Shown: piece by piece, positions 1 to 8,308 of the stretch
Layout: every line of letters begins with the position of its first letter
Numbering within the stretch: the stretch's first letter is position 1
Assembly (NCBI GenBank): GCA_964606015.1
Contig: CAZSEZ010000009.1
Coordinates: 1-34,878, forward strand
Direction of reading: 5' to 3'
DNA length: 34,878 bases
Source: Hyella sp964606015
GTDB lineage: Bacteria > Cyanobacteriota > Cyanobacteriia > Cyanobacteriales > Xenococcaceae
Program-made: the position numbers and the translations under genes
The notes under the pieces: model-generated
What the model was told of the DNA's origin: nothing
Seen by the model: only the letters and a program-made list of their open reading frames with translations
The model's database searches: none

Positions 1-17
1 ATTGAGGCAATAACACA

Positions 18-2483
18 GTGAACTATTTAAATTGGTTAACATTAACGACTACTATTCTTGTAGGCGCAACACCTTCTTTAGCCGCATCAGAAAAAATCAC
101 GGCTATCGAGCTAGAAAATAGCAAACAGAGATTAGAACTCCAGTTGGAAACAGAGCAAGTAAGTAAACAGTTACCTTCTTTTGTAACTGTTGATAATGGG
201 AAGACTCTAGAAGCAACAATTTTTGATGCAGAGCTCAATTTCAATCAAAAAGAAAGTTTCCAAAAATTAAATCCTGCTCCTGGAATTAGTGAAATCAGTC
301 TAACTAAAGTAGGCGAAGACCATACTAAGATCAAAGTAATTAAAGACTCAGATCTCGTCCTCAAGCCAACCCTAAAATTAGAAGATTCTGATCTAATCAT
401 CAGTTTTGCAACTGAGAATAATAAAAATTACTTTTTACAAAAGCTTCCTTTTTCTAATCAAATAAAGAGCCTTAAAAATAGTGTCGCCTCATTAATTGAT
501 AAATCCAGAGCTAAGGACAATAGCAAAGAAAAGTCTCCAGTTATCATTGCTCAAAATACTGACCAAGATATCTTAGTTCCCAATCCAGAAATTACTATTT
601 CTAATAATCATGGAGGAGTAACTACTCAAAAAGCTTATGAAGATACTTATCTTCCTAGAGCAGTTGCACCACCAGTAGGGGATCTAGCCGTTTCTAATAT
701 TTCCACATTTCCTGATACCGTAGATCTAGGTTCTAGAGCAATTGTGCCTCGCATGGTTCTTAGAGATGCGCCTGTCCGTGAGGTTCTTTCTCTACTATCC
801 AGACAAGCAGGATTGAACATTGTCTTTGCGGTAGAAGAAGAAGAAGGAAGAAGAAGAAGAAGAGACGATGACGATGAGGTAGTAGGGCCTACAGTATCAC
901 TCGATTTGGAAAACCAGTCTGTTCAAGAGGTTTTTGATTCAGTTTTATTGATTTCCGATCTAACTGCTAGCCGCCGAGGCAACATTATTTACGTCGGGAG
1001 AAGACTTCCCGCACAAGCCAGAAACCTGATTAGTCGTACTATCAGACTAAACCAAGTTAGAGCGGAAAATGCTGCTTTGTTCCTTGCTAGCCAAGGAGCA
1101 ACAGGACAAAGACTAACTACAGAAGTTGAAGAGACAGTCGATCCCGAAACAGGCAGAGTAGTTCAACGAAGAGAACTTCCTGCAAGCTTAGAAGATCTGG
1201 GTGGACCAGGGGAAGATGAAGAGAGTAATACCAGAGCTCTACTACTCAGAGGGTTACAAGTTGCTACCGATGATCGTCTCAACTCAATTACGCTTGTAGG
1301 CGAAGTCCGCAAAGTAGAAACGGCAACTACTTTTTTGACACAGCTAGATGCTCGTCGTCGTCAAGTAGCAGTAAATCTCAAAATTATTGATGTTAACCTA
1401 CTAAACCAGGACTTTTTCAACAGTAGTTTTTCTTTTGGGGTTAACGATAGTTTCTTTATTCAAGATCAAGGTGCAGCAACCTTACGTTTCGGTGACTCTA
1501 GTCCTGCTGGCGCAGCCGATTTAGCCACCGCACAGAGCAGAGTTAGTGCTGCGCCTGTAATTGCCAATCCTTTTGCGGAATCGGAGACTTTCATAAATTT
1601 TGACGGGAGTACTGCTATCCCAGGTACCTCAGCAGGACTATTCGACCAAGGTACAGGACAATTCAATCCTCCTAACACCTCAGCTAATTTTTTCAATCGA
1701 CAAGCTGCAGTTAGCAACGATCCAAGATCAGCAGGTATAACTGATTTTACATTAGCTGAGGCTGGAACTATTAACAATGAAGGAGCAGTTAGTTTTGGAA
1801 CAGAGGGAACAGCAACCTCTTCTTTACCGAGCTTTTTCGAATTTCCCAGAAGATTTTTGGCTCTCTTAGAATCCAGTATCACCAGCGGTAATGCGAAGAT
1901 CCTCACCGATCCAACTGTTGTAGTTCAAGAAGGACAAGAATCTACTGTTAGATTAACTCAAGATATTATTCGTGGTGTCAACACCAACATTAGTGATAAT
2001 GGTGTAACCACCAGTGAACCTTTATTCGGCGAAGCTGGGTTGAGCGTCACAGTTAATGTAGAGCGCATTGATGATAACGGCTTTGTTTCTCTATCGGTAA
2101 GTCCGGTAGTTAGCTCGATCGCATCTACCCAAAACTTTGATAGTGGTGGTGGTGCAGTCAACTTGATTAGTCTTCTAAGTCGCCGCGAAGTTAGTTCTGG
2201 TCTAATTCGCTTACGCGATGGTCAAACCCTAATTCTTTCTGGTATCATTCAGGACGAAGAGAGAGAGGCAACAACTAAAGTGCCAATTCTAGGCGACCTA
2301 CCACTACTAGGTTCTCTATTCCGTAACACTACAAAAACTAATGAAAGAGCAGAAGTTATTGTTCTCTTGACCCCAGAAATCATCGACGAACAATCTAATT
2401 TTGGTTACAATTATCAGCCTAGCGATGATAGTAGAGAATTACTTAGAAGAGGTGGACTAAATCTACCTAATACACCCCAATAA
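18..2483 (+). CDS. pilQ: Type IV pilus secretin PilQ with AMIN domain
   Basis: Outer-membrane secretin that forms the channel through which the type IV pilus passes, needed for twitching motility and often DNA uptake. The 821-residue product starts at GTG (18), with GAGG at 4-7 as a possible ribosome site. An N-terminal hydrophobic signal segment ends near SLA-AS (residues 20-24). Order of domains: AMIN-like domain (about 30-130), a low-complexity linker (about 150-220), an STN/secretin-N domain (about 245-330), a second N domain (about 335-445), then the secretin channel domain (about 450-790) ending in the typical LGDLPLLGSLF stretch and a final beta strand ending in LLTPEII. A charged insert (E273-E287) sits inside the STN domain. 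Cyanobacterial pilQ usually follows pilM, pilN and pilO, which would lie just left of the window. Family assignment is secure; the exact start is less so. Confidence 0.95.
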   Translation: MNYLNWLTLTTTILVGATPSLAASEKITAIELENSKQRLELQLETEQVSKQLPSFVTVDNGKTLEATIFDAELNFNQKESFQKLNPAPGISEISLTKVGEDHTKIKVIKDSDLVLKPTLKLEDSDLIISFATENNKNYFLQKLPFSNQIKSLKNSVASLIDKSRAKDNSKEKSPVIIAQNTDQDILVPNPEITISNNHGGVTTQKAYEDTYLPRAVAPPVGDLAVSNISTFPDTVDLGSRAIVPRMVLRDAPVREVLSLLSRQAGLNIVFAVEEEEGRRRRRDDDDEVVGPTVSLDLENQSVQEVFDSVLLISDLTASRRGNIIYVGRRLPAQARNLISRTIRLNQVRAENAALFLASQGATGQRLTTEVEETVDPETGRVVQRRELPASLEDLGGPGEDEESNTRALLLRGLQVATDDRLNSITLVGEVRKVETATTFLTQLDARRRQVAVNLKIIDVNLLNQDFFNSSFSFGVNDSFFIQDQGAATLRFGDSSPAGAADLATAQSRVSAAPVIANPFAESETFINFDGSTAIPGTSAGLFDQGTGQFNPPNTSANFFNRQAAVSNDPRSAGITDFTLAEAGTINNEGAVSFGTEGTATSSLPSFFEFPRRFLALLESSITSGNAKILTDPTVVVQEGQESTVRLTQDIIRGVNTNISDNGVTTSEPLFGEAGLSVTVNVERIDDNGFVSLSVSPVVSSIASTQNFDSGGGAVNLISLLSRREVSSGLIRLRDGQTLILSGIIQDEEREATTKVPILGDLPLLGSLFRNTTKTNERAEVIVLLTPEIIDEQSNFGYNYQPSDDSRELLRRGGLNLPNTPQ

Positions 2484-2534
2484 ATCTAATATATCAATCA
2501 ATATTCAATAGATTTATCATTCTAATCAATTCTT

Positions 2535-2563
2535 CAGAGCAGACATATCTGCTCTGTTTTTTT
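2535..2563 (+). terminator. Intrinsic terminator after pilQ
   Basis: A perfect 9-bp stem, CAGAGCAGA (2535-2543) and TCTGCTCTG (2548-2556), closes a 4-base CATA loop and is followed at once by seven T residues (2557-2563). It lies 52 bases after the pilQ stop. This is the clearest factor-independent terminator in the window. Confidence 0.92.
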
Positions 2564-2652
2564 GTTTTTATGATTAGGACAAGTTGGCAGAAAAAATACT
2601 TTCAGACAAAAGCTTTCGACGACTTTTTTTTTAGTAGATAAGGCTCGATCTC

Positions 2653-2681
2653 TTGACATTTTATTTTTAATAAAATACCTT
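2653..2681 (+). promoter_or_regulatory. Possible promoter in the pilQ-helicase gap
   Basis: The 310-base gap 2484-2793 holds the pilQ terminator and then AT-rich DNA. A consensus TTGACA is present at 2653-2658. The best-spaced -10 candidate, TACCTT at 2676-2681 (17-base spacer), is a poor match, while TAAAAT at 2671-2676 is a better match but too close. The -35 match is visible; its use to drive the helicase gene is a guess. Nothing else was recognised in this gap. Confidence 0.25.
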
Positions 2682-2793
2682 GAGGCAATTATTATTTTTT
2701 GTGGTCTTTACCTATAGTGAAATCACGGTTTTAAGATAATTATTACTATCTGTATTTTAGAGAGTTTTATTAGCTCAATTAAATTAGTTATCT

Positions 2794-4200
2794 ATGGTGT
2801 CAAACGTATCTTTTTCTTTGCGAGATTATCAACTGGACTTAGTTAGAAAAATCTATGTATCTTGGAAACAGCAACGCCGAGTACTAGCCCAACTACCAAC
2901 AGGTGGAGGCAAAACGGTAATCTTTGGCAAAATTACTCAGGATTTTATAGACAGAGATAAGAAAGTCCTGATATTAGCTCATCGTGAAGAATTAATCTTA
3001 CAAGCTGCTCAAAAGCTAAGTGCAATTACGGATTGTCCAGTAGGTATCATCAAATCTGGCTATAAGCCCAATTATCAGGCACCAATTCAAGTTGCTAGTG
3101 TTCAGTCAATGGTAAATCGCCTCGACGAACTGCACAAAGTAGACTTGATCGTCATTGACGAGAGTCATCACGCTACAGCCAATACCTATCAAATCGTACT
3201 CAATGCCTTCGATAATGCATATCAACTAGGAGTTACTGCCACGCCCATTAGACTGGATGGTAGCGGTTTTGAAGATGTTTTTGATTGTTTAGTATCTGGA
3301 ATTACTGTCAGCGAATTAATCGATCAGGGCTATCTCAGTAAATTTAAGCTTTTTGCCGACCCACAGCCAATGACGACTAAGGGGGTTAAAAAAACCAATG
3401 GCGATTACAATGTTGGCGATATTGCCCAGGCTAATAACATAGTAGAACTAGCTGGCAATCTCATTAGCTCTTACAAGCAGTATGGCAATGGTAAAAGCTG
3501 TGTTGTTTTTGCAATTAATGTAACTCACAGCAAAGCGATCGCATATCGCTATAATCAAGCAGGCATATCGGCAACTCACCTTGATGGAACTACTCCCTAC
3601 GAAGAGCGTAAATCAACCTTAGCCAAGTTCGCAGCGGGAGAGATTAAAGTCCTCTGTAATTGTGCTCTATTCGATGAAGGACTAGATATCCCTGCACTAG
3701 AGCTAGTCCAAATTGCGCGTCCTACTCAATCTTTAAGTCGCTGGCTACAAATGGTAGGTAGAGCCCTAAGAACAGCACCAAATAAAGAATACGCAGTAAT
3801 TCTTGACCATACTGATAATTGGGAAATTCACGGCTTACCTACTCGTCCCCGCGCCTGGAAACTAGGCGGAGTTGAGACAATTACTGTTCCCTTAGAAAAA
3901 GATGCTCAAGGAGAAGTTAAAGAACAAGAGTTCGAACCAGCAGAAATCGTTGAAACCGAGACAGAACTCTCAGAAATCCAAATTTCTCTAGAAGAGGAAT
4001 GGGATTTGATTTTTGAGGATCTAGTACTAGAGCTAGAAGCAAATGACCATCAGAAAGGCTGGCTTTACACACAGTTACTAGATTTCAAACCACCTTTAGA
4101 AATTTGGCAAAAATGCCAAAGATACTTAGGTTACAGTGAGAGCTGGGCCATAGACTGCTTCAACGAACAGCAGATGGAGCTTGAGTTCCAGCAGGTTTAG
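2794..4200 (+). CDS. DEAD/DEAH-box superfamily 2 helicase
   Basis: A 468-residue ATP-dependent nucleic-acid helicase of superfamily 2. Motif I (Walker A) is LPTGGGKT at 34-41, motif II is DESH at 122-125, motif III is TATP near 148-151, motif V is FDEGLDIP at 293-300, and motif VI is QMVGRALRT at 319-327. An N-terminal RDYQ (10-13) matches the Q-type motif that precedes motif I. The two RecA lobes take up about residues 1-345, followed by an acidic linker and a short C-terminal region with no recognised domain. The layout resembles the bacterial SSL2/RadD-like helicases, which act on DNA or RNA in repair, but the substrate cannot be read from the sequence. It stands alone between a terminator and a tRNA gene on the opposite strand. 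The ATG at 2794 is the first residue of the conserved start region; no strong ribosome site is seen. Confidence 0.88.
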   Translation: MVSNVSFSLRDYQLDLVRKIYVSWKQQRRVLAQLPTGGGKTVIFGKITQDFIDRDKKVLILAHREELILQAAQKLSAITDCPVGIIKSGYKPNYQAPIQVASVQSMVNRLDELHKVDLIVIDESHHATANTYQIVLNAFDNAYQLGVTATPIRLDGSGFEDVFDCLVSGITVSELIDQGYLSKFKLFADPQPMTTKGVKKTNGDYNVGDIAQANNIVELAGNLISSYKQYGNGKSCVVFAINVTHSKAIAYRYNQAGISATHLDGTTPYEERKSTLAKFAAGEIKVLCNCALFDEGLDIPALELVQIARPTQSLSRWLQMVGRALRTAPNKEYAVILDHTDNWEIHGLPTRPRAWKLGGVETITVPLEKDAQGEVKEQEFEPAEIVETETELSEIQISLEEEWDLIFEDLVLELEANDHQKGWLYTQLLDFKPPLEIWQKCQRYLGYSESWAIDCFNEQQMELEFQQV

Positions 4201-4219
4201 CTATATTGAAGTTCAAGTA

Positions 4220-4306
4220 CGGAGAGAGAGGGATTCGAACCCTCGAACGAGTTACCCCGTTACAGCATTTCCAGTGCTGCGCCTTCGACCACTCGGCCAT
4301 CTCTCC
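4220..4306 (-). tRNA. tRNA-Ser (anticodon GGA)
   Basis: Read on the minus strand, a class II tRNA of 87 bases runs from 4306 to 4220. The acceptor stem pairs GGAGAGA (4300-4306) with TCTCTCC (4221-4227), followed by discriminator G at 4220, as expected for serine tRNAs. The anticodon stem CAGCA/TGCTG encloses loop CTGGAAA with anticodon GGA. A long variable arm and the T-loop sequence GGTTCGAATCC are present. CCA is not encoded. The 3' end lies only 20 bases from the stop of the converging helicase gene. Confidence 0.96.
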
Positions 4307-4421
4307 AGGCGTTGCAATTTTCATTATACACAGGGGTCTAGCTTTTTCCAAACTTTTTGCCAATTTTTAGTCCAACTCTCATGGCAGCTTGGTTTCAAGC
4401 ATATTGAGAAAAGCTCTAATC

Positions 4422-4448
4422 TTGACGATACAGAGAACAAAGTAAGAT
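4422..4448 (+). promoter_or_regulatory. Possible promoter of mrp
   Basis: TTGACG (4422-4427) and TAAGAT (4443-4448) resemble -35 and -10 boxes, with a short 15-base spacer, 28 bases before the mrp ATG. The matches are visible in the sequence; function is inferred only. Confidence 0.3.
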
Positions 4449-4475
4449 ATAGAGTAACTAAAACAAGAGAATAGA

Positions 4476-5534
4476 ATGCTAGATAAAGAGTCAATTTTAG
4501 AGGTATTACGACCAGTCCAAGACCCAGAACTACAAAAAAGTTTAGTAGAGCTAAACATGATCCGTAATGTCAAAGTCGAGGGAGCTAACATCAGTTTTAC
4601 CCTTGTCTTGACTACCCCTGCTTGCCCTTTGCGAGAATTCATCGTTGAAGACTGTCAAAATGCAGTCAAAAAACTTCCAGGAGTTGCAAATGTTGACATA
4701 GAAGTAACAGCAGAAACGCCACAGCAGAAATCTTTGCCCGATCGCGCTTCGGTTCCAGGAGTCAAAAATATCATTGCTATCTCTAGTGGCAAAGGAGGAG
4801 TCGGCAAAAGCTCAGTTTCAGTTAATACAGCAGTAGCCTTAGCACAAACAGGAGCAAAAGTAGGCTTACTGGATGCCGATATCTACGGCCCAAATTGTCC
4901 TAATATGTTGGGGCTAAAAGATACCAACATCATGGTAAAGGGAGAAAAAGGAGATATTCTGGAGCCAGCTTTCAACTACGGTGTCAAGCTAGTTTCAATG
5001 GCATTTTTGATTGATCCCGATCAGCCAGTAATTTGGCGTGGCCCTATGCTTAACGGTATTATCCGTCAGTTTTTGTATCAGGTTGAATGGGGCGAGTTAG
5101 ACTATTTAGTTGTAGATATGCCTCCAGGAACAGGAGATGCCCAGCTTACTCTAGCCCAAGCTGTGCCGATGGCAGGAGCAGTAATCGTAACAACCCCTCA
5201 GACGGTTTCTTTGCTAGATGCACGTCGAGGCTTAAAAATGTTCCAACAATTAGGAGTTAACCTTTTGGGCATAGTCGAAAACATGAGTTACTTTATTCCG
5301 CCCGATGCTCCAGATAAAAGTTATGACATTTTTGGCTCCGGTGGCGGAGAAAAAACCGCAGCAGAACTAGAAGTACCTTTGCTAGGACGTATTCCCCTAG
5401 AGATTGCTCTCAGAGAAGGTGGTGACAACGGAGTTCCCATAGTTATTTCTGATCCTCAATCTGCATCTGCTCAAGCAATGCGCCAAATCGCCGAACAAAT
5501 TGCAGCGAAAGTTTCTTTGGCAGCTTTAGCCTAA
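4476..5534 (+). CDS. mrp: Mrp/ApbC-type iron-sulfur carrier P-loop ATPase
   Basis: A 352-residue cytosolic ATPase of the Mrp/NBP35/ApbC family, which carries iron-sulfur clusters to target proteins. Residues 4-75 form a MIP18 (DUF59) domain, typical of bacterial Mrp, with TTPACP around 47-51. A deviant Walker A, SGKGGVGKSS, lies at 104-113, followed by DADIYGPN and DMPPGTGDAQ, all hallmarks of the family. The region where E. coli ApbC has a CxxC pair reads ENMSYFIPPDAPDKSYDIFG and has no cysteines; I recall this as usual for cyanobacterial Mrp, so it is not taken as a defect. Some relatives double as regulators or are labelled ParA-like, but the MIP18 domain and GTGDAQ motif favour Mrp. The gene stands alone, and a long inverted repeat follows its stop. 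Confidence 0.93.
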   Translation: MLDKESILEVLRPVQDPELQKSLVELNMIRNVKVEGANISFTLVLTTPACPLREFIVEDCQNAVKKLPGVANVDIEVTAETPQQKSLPDRASVPGVKNIIAISSGKGGVGKSSVSVNTAVALAQTGAKVGLLDADIYGPNCPNMLGLKDTNIMVKGEKGDILEPAFNYGVKLVSMAFLIDPDQPVIWRGPMLNGIIRQFLYQVEWGELDYLVVDMPPGTGDAQLTLAQAVPMAGAVIVTTPQTVSLLDARRGLKMFQQLGVNLLGIVENMSYFIPPDAPDKSYDIFGSGGGEKTAAELEVPLLGRIPLEIALREGGDNGVPIVISDPQSASAQAMRQIAEQIAAKVSLAALA

Positions 5535-5540
5535 ATTGAG

Positions 5541-5590
5541 TTATCCCAGTCTTTTGTTGATAATTAATTGTTGATAGTAGATTGGGATAA
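5541..5590. repeat. Inverted repeat downstream of mrp
   Basis: TTATCCCAGTCT (5541-5552) and AGATTGGGATAA (5579-5590) pair over 12 positions with one G-T pair, enclosing 26 AT-rich bases. It starts 6 bases after the mrp stop. There is no T-tract, so it is not a classical terminator; it could be a transcript-end stabilising hairpin between the converging mrp and 5702-6328 genes. Confidence 0.55.
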
Positions 5591-5701
5591 TTGAGAGAAG
5601 ATCGAGTATGACTTGAAAAGTCAATCAACCTCAGAAATCAAATAGAGTCAGTAAAAATCACCAAATAAGCACTGACAGCAGGATCACGACTACTTAAAAT
5701 A

Positions 5702-6328
5702 CTATTTTTGGCTGATGGCTTCTGGTTTACTGGTATCAATTTGACTAGTGGCAAAAGCTCTGAGCCTGAAGAAAAAACTTGAAGCATCGGGAAGGGGTTG
5801 AAACGTAGCAATACTACGGGAACTCCTAGTTTCGACAATGGCCGACTTGCTAGTCTCTATTTCGACAAACGAAGTAGTGATTTTAGCTCCTGTAAGTGAT
5901 AAATCCCGATTAGAAAAAGTCGTCACCTTAGTTAGAGCAGAAGATTCAGTCTCAGCCTTTGACTCAGCGACAAGTCCGCCATTTCTCGCTACCGCTAGGT
6001 GTCGAGGAAGATTTCGACTGATGACACGCTGAAAATCTCCGCTAAAGTGAGTGTTTGGCTTGCCGATACGAGTCCAAACTCCCATAATTTGCTCGATGGA
6101 AACTGCCTTGTAGCGTCCTTGGTAGAGAGCCTCAATAGTCGCGAGGTAAATCCAGTTTGAATCATAGTTTTCCAGCCACTGTTGGATCAAATCCTCAGTC
6201 GCATCACCATTGGTATCAAAACTGTAACTATTCATGAGGGAAGTGGTCTGAGCGATTGCCAAGTCCTTGGTTACTTCAGTCATAGAACTCATGGGAAAAC
6301 TTATAAACCAAACTAGAATAGACAGCAT
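5702..6328 (-). CDS. Conserved cyanobacterial protein of unknown function
   Basis: A 208-residue protein with no named domain. The middle (about residues 42-110) has the look of a small helical module that I recall from uncharacterised cyanobacterial proteins, including IEALYQGRYKAVSIEQI, then W-x-R and HF, then RNLPRHL. The C-terminal half (about 115-208) is Ser/Thr-rich, low in complexity and probably disordered. The first ATG is at 6328 (a TTG precedes it at 6331); internal Met codons at about residues 13 and 16 are equally possible starts, since no ribosome site is obvious and the first dozen residues are hydrophobic. It is divergent from glgA across a 250-base gap and converges on mrp. 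No function is assigned. Confidence 0.7.
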   Translation of the reverse strand: MLSILVWFISFPMSSMTEVTKDLAIAQTTSLMNSYSFDTNGDATEDLIQQWLENYDSNWIYLATIEALYQGRYKAVSIEQIMGVWTRIGKPNTHFSGDFQRVISRNLPRHLAVARNGGLVAESKAETESSALTKVTTFSNRDLSLTGAKITTSFVEIETSKSAIVETRSSRSIATFQPLPDASSFFFRLRAFATSQIDTSKPEAISQK

Positions 6329-6581
6329 CAAGTAGGAGCTATCTGGACGTTACAGAGCTTAGTTGCCATGTAAACAATGGATATCCTTTCCCCATTATAG
6401 ATTCTTATTTTTGATTGTCTCTACTTCACTAGTATCGACCGACATGTACATTCACTGATTTTCGCAATCATCATCCACGGAAATAATCCCATTGTCAGTC
6501 GTAAAACTAGAACGGGATCATTTCCTACCCAATCGCGCCTATAATCTCTGAGAGAGCGAAAAGTAGGGGGGATTAGAAGTA

Positions 6582-8009
6582 ATGCGGATTTTATTTGTAG
6601 CAGCAGAGGCAGCACCGATCGCCAAAGTTGGAGGTATGGGAGACGTTGTGGGTTCTTTACCCAAAGTTTTGCGTCAACTAGGACACGATGTCCGCATCTT
6701 CTTACCCTATTATGGAACTCTGGTAGGCAAGGTAGATGTCCCCGAAGAGCCAGCATGGTGGGGCTATGCTATGTTTAACGATTTTGCCGTTTACGAAACT
6801 GTCTTACCCGATAGCGACATTCCCCTTTATTTATTTGGACATCCTGCTTTTGATCCACAGAGAATCTATGCAGGAGAAGATGAATTTTGGCGATTTACCT
6901 TCTTTTCTAATGGAGCAGCAGAATTTTGCTGGAACTACTGGAAACCCGATATCGTTCACTGTCATGACTGGCACACAGGAATGTTACCTGTATGGCTACA
7001 CCAATCTCCCGACATTGCGACGGTCTTTACGATTCATAATTTGGCTTATCAAGGTCCTTGGCGCTGGTATCTCGAAAAAATTACCTGGTGCCCCTGGTAT
7101 ATGCAAGGTCACAACACTATGGCTGCTGCAGTGCAATATGCCAATATGGTGACAACAGTGTCTCCTACCTATGCCGAGCAAATTAAAACAGTTGAATATG
7201 GCGAGAAAATTGAAGGCTTGCTTTCTTTTATCGGGGACAAACTAACAGGAATTGCCAATGGCATCGACCTAGAAGCTTATAATCCAAATAGCGATCGCTA
7301 TATTGAGCAGAACTATACTCCTGAAACTATCGAAAAGAGATCCATCAATAAAGTAACTCTCCAGCAAGAACTAGGACTCAAGGTCGATAAAAATGCTTTG
7401 CTAATGGGAGTAGTTTCTCGGTTGGTAGACCAAAAAGGAATCGGTCTTATCTTGCAAATCCTAGACCGCTTTATGTCCTATACCGACGCACAGTTAGTAG
7501 TCCTAGGAACAGGAGATCGCGAAATAGAAACCGAACTCTGGCAAACAGCATCTCGTTTTCGAGGCAGAATGTCTGTGCAACTACTCTATAGTGACGCGAT
7601 CGCAAGAAGAATCTATAGTGGTAGCGATGTCTTCTTAATGCCTTCCAAATTTGAGCCTTGTGGAATCAGTCAGCTTTTAGCAATGCGCTATGGTTGCGTA
7701 CCCATTGTCAGAAGGACGGGAGGCCTAGTAGATACCGTCTCACACCATGATCCAATTGCAGACCAAGGTACAGGTTATTGTTTCGACCGCTATGAACCAC
7801 TAGATCTGTACACTTGCATGGTCAGAGCTTGGGAAGGTTTCCGTTACAAAGAAAAATGGCAAGAACTTCAGCAAAGAGGTATGCAACGCGATTCTAGCTG
7901 GGTAACCTCAGCTCTCCAATATCTCAGCATCTATAAGCAAGTAACAGGAGAAAACCCAGAGCTAACTACCCAAGAACTTGCATTACAAAATCAAGTCATG
8001 GGGCAATAA
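6582..8009 (+). CDS. glgA: Glycogen synthase, ADP-glucose type (GT5)
   Basis: Transfers glucose from ADP-glucose to the growing alpha-1,4-glucan chain, building glycogen as a carbon store. The 475-residue product shows the full GT5 layout: the N-terminal ADP-glucose-binding motif KVGGMGDVVG (15-24), the HCHDWHTG segment in the first Rossmann lobe, TIHNLAYQG, and the C-terminal lobe with GTGDRE and the FEPCG active-site motif. Length is normal for the family (about 470-490). The KVGGMGDVVGSLPKVL start matches my memory of one of the two glycogen synthase isoforms of Synechocystis. The ATG at 6582 follows a run of G residues (6566-6571) that can act as ribosome site. The gene stands alone with respect to other glycogen genes. 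Confidence 0.96.
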   Translation: MRILFVAAEAAPIAKVGGMGDVVGSLPKVLRQLGHDVRIFLPYYGTLVGKVDVPEEPAWWGYAMFNDFAVYETVLPDSDIPLYLFGHPAFDPQRIYAGEDEFWRFTFFSNGAAEFCWNYWKPDIVHCHDWHTGMLPVWLHQSPDIATVFTIHNLAYQGPWRWYLEKITWCPWYMQGHNTMAAAVQYANMVTTVSPTYAEQIKTVEYGEKIEGLLSFIGDKLTGIANGIDLEAYNPNSDRYIEQNYTPETIEKRSINKVTLQQELGLKVDKNALLMGVVSRLVDQKGIGLILQILDRFMSYTDAQLVVLGTGDREIETELWQTASRFRGRMSVQLLYSDAIARRIYSGSDVFLMPSKFEPCGISQLLAMRYGCVPIVRRTGGLVDTVSHHDPIADQGTGYCFDRYEPLDLYTCMVRAWEGFRYKEKWQELQQRGMQRDSSWVTSALQYLSIYKQVTGENPELTTQELALQNQVMGQ

Positions 8010-8095
8010 GTAGTTAGTATTAGTCATAATTTTTCTACGATTAAGCTAAAATCTTTTGATAAGCAAAATCAGATATTGATAATTTCAAGGAATAG

Positions 8096-8308
8096 ATGTT
8101 TTTAACTGAACTAACCCCCTTAGCCCAAAAATTACTACAACAACCAATCGCATTTGCAGGAGGTTTTTGTTCTGGTTTATTTAAGCTAGAACTAAATCAA
8201 GAACCTTTATCTGATTGGTTGAGTAAGCAAGGCTACACCTCAGGAGCAACAAAAACTACTGCCAGTAGCAGTAACGGGAATAAACCCCAATCAATCTCCA
8301 TCGATTAA
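8096..8308 (+). CDS. Small conserved cyanobacterial protein
   Basis: A 70-residue product starting at ATG 8096, with AAGG six bases upstream. The first 50 residues include FAGGFCSGLFKL (about 20-31), a pattern I recall from a small conserved cyanobacterial family of unknown role; the last 20 residues are Ser/Thr/Asn-rich and look disordered. No transmembrane helix or metal-binding motif is evident. It follows glgA by 86 bases on the same strand, and its TAA (8306-8308) abuts the reverse-strand TAG of bicA (8309-8311). Function unknown. Confidence 0.65.
   Translation: MFLTELTPLAQKLLQQPIAFAGGFCSGLFKLELNQEPLSDWLSKQGYTSGATKTTASSSNGNKPQSISID

Noticed and set aside
1466..1906. Minus-strand open frame of 146 codons inside pilQ
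   Set aside because: Antisense shadow of the secretin coding frame, with no recognisable domain.
4181..4474. Plus-strand open frame of 97 codons overlapping the tRNA-Ser
   Set aside because: It runs through the tRNA gene on the other strand and overlaps the helicase end; no family resemblance.
4476..5534. Loss of the CxxC motif in Mrp as evidence of a broken protein
   Set aside because: Cyanobacterial Mrp proteins, as I recall them, often lack it; the ATPase motifs are intact.
5535..5701. Perfect terminator after mrp
   Set aside because: The inverted repeat has a 26-base loop and no T-tract, so it is listed only as a repeat.
6421..6756. Minus-strand open frame covering the glgA promoter region
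   Set aside because: Overlaps the secure start of glgA; the translation is not protein-like.
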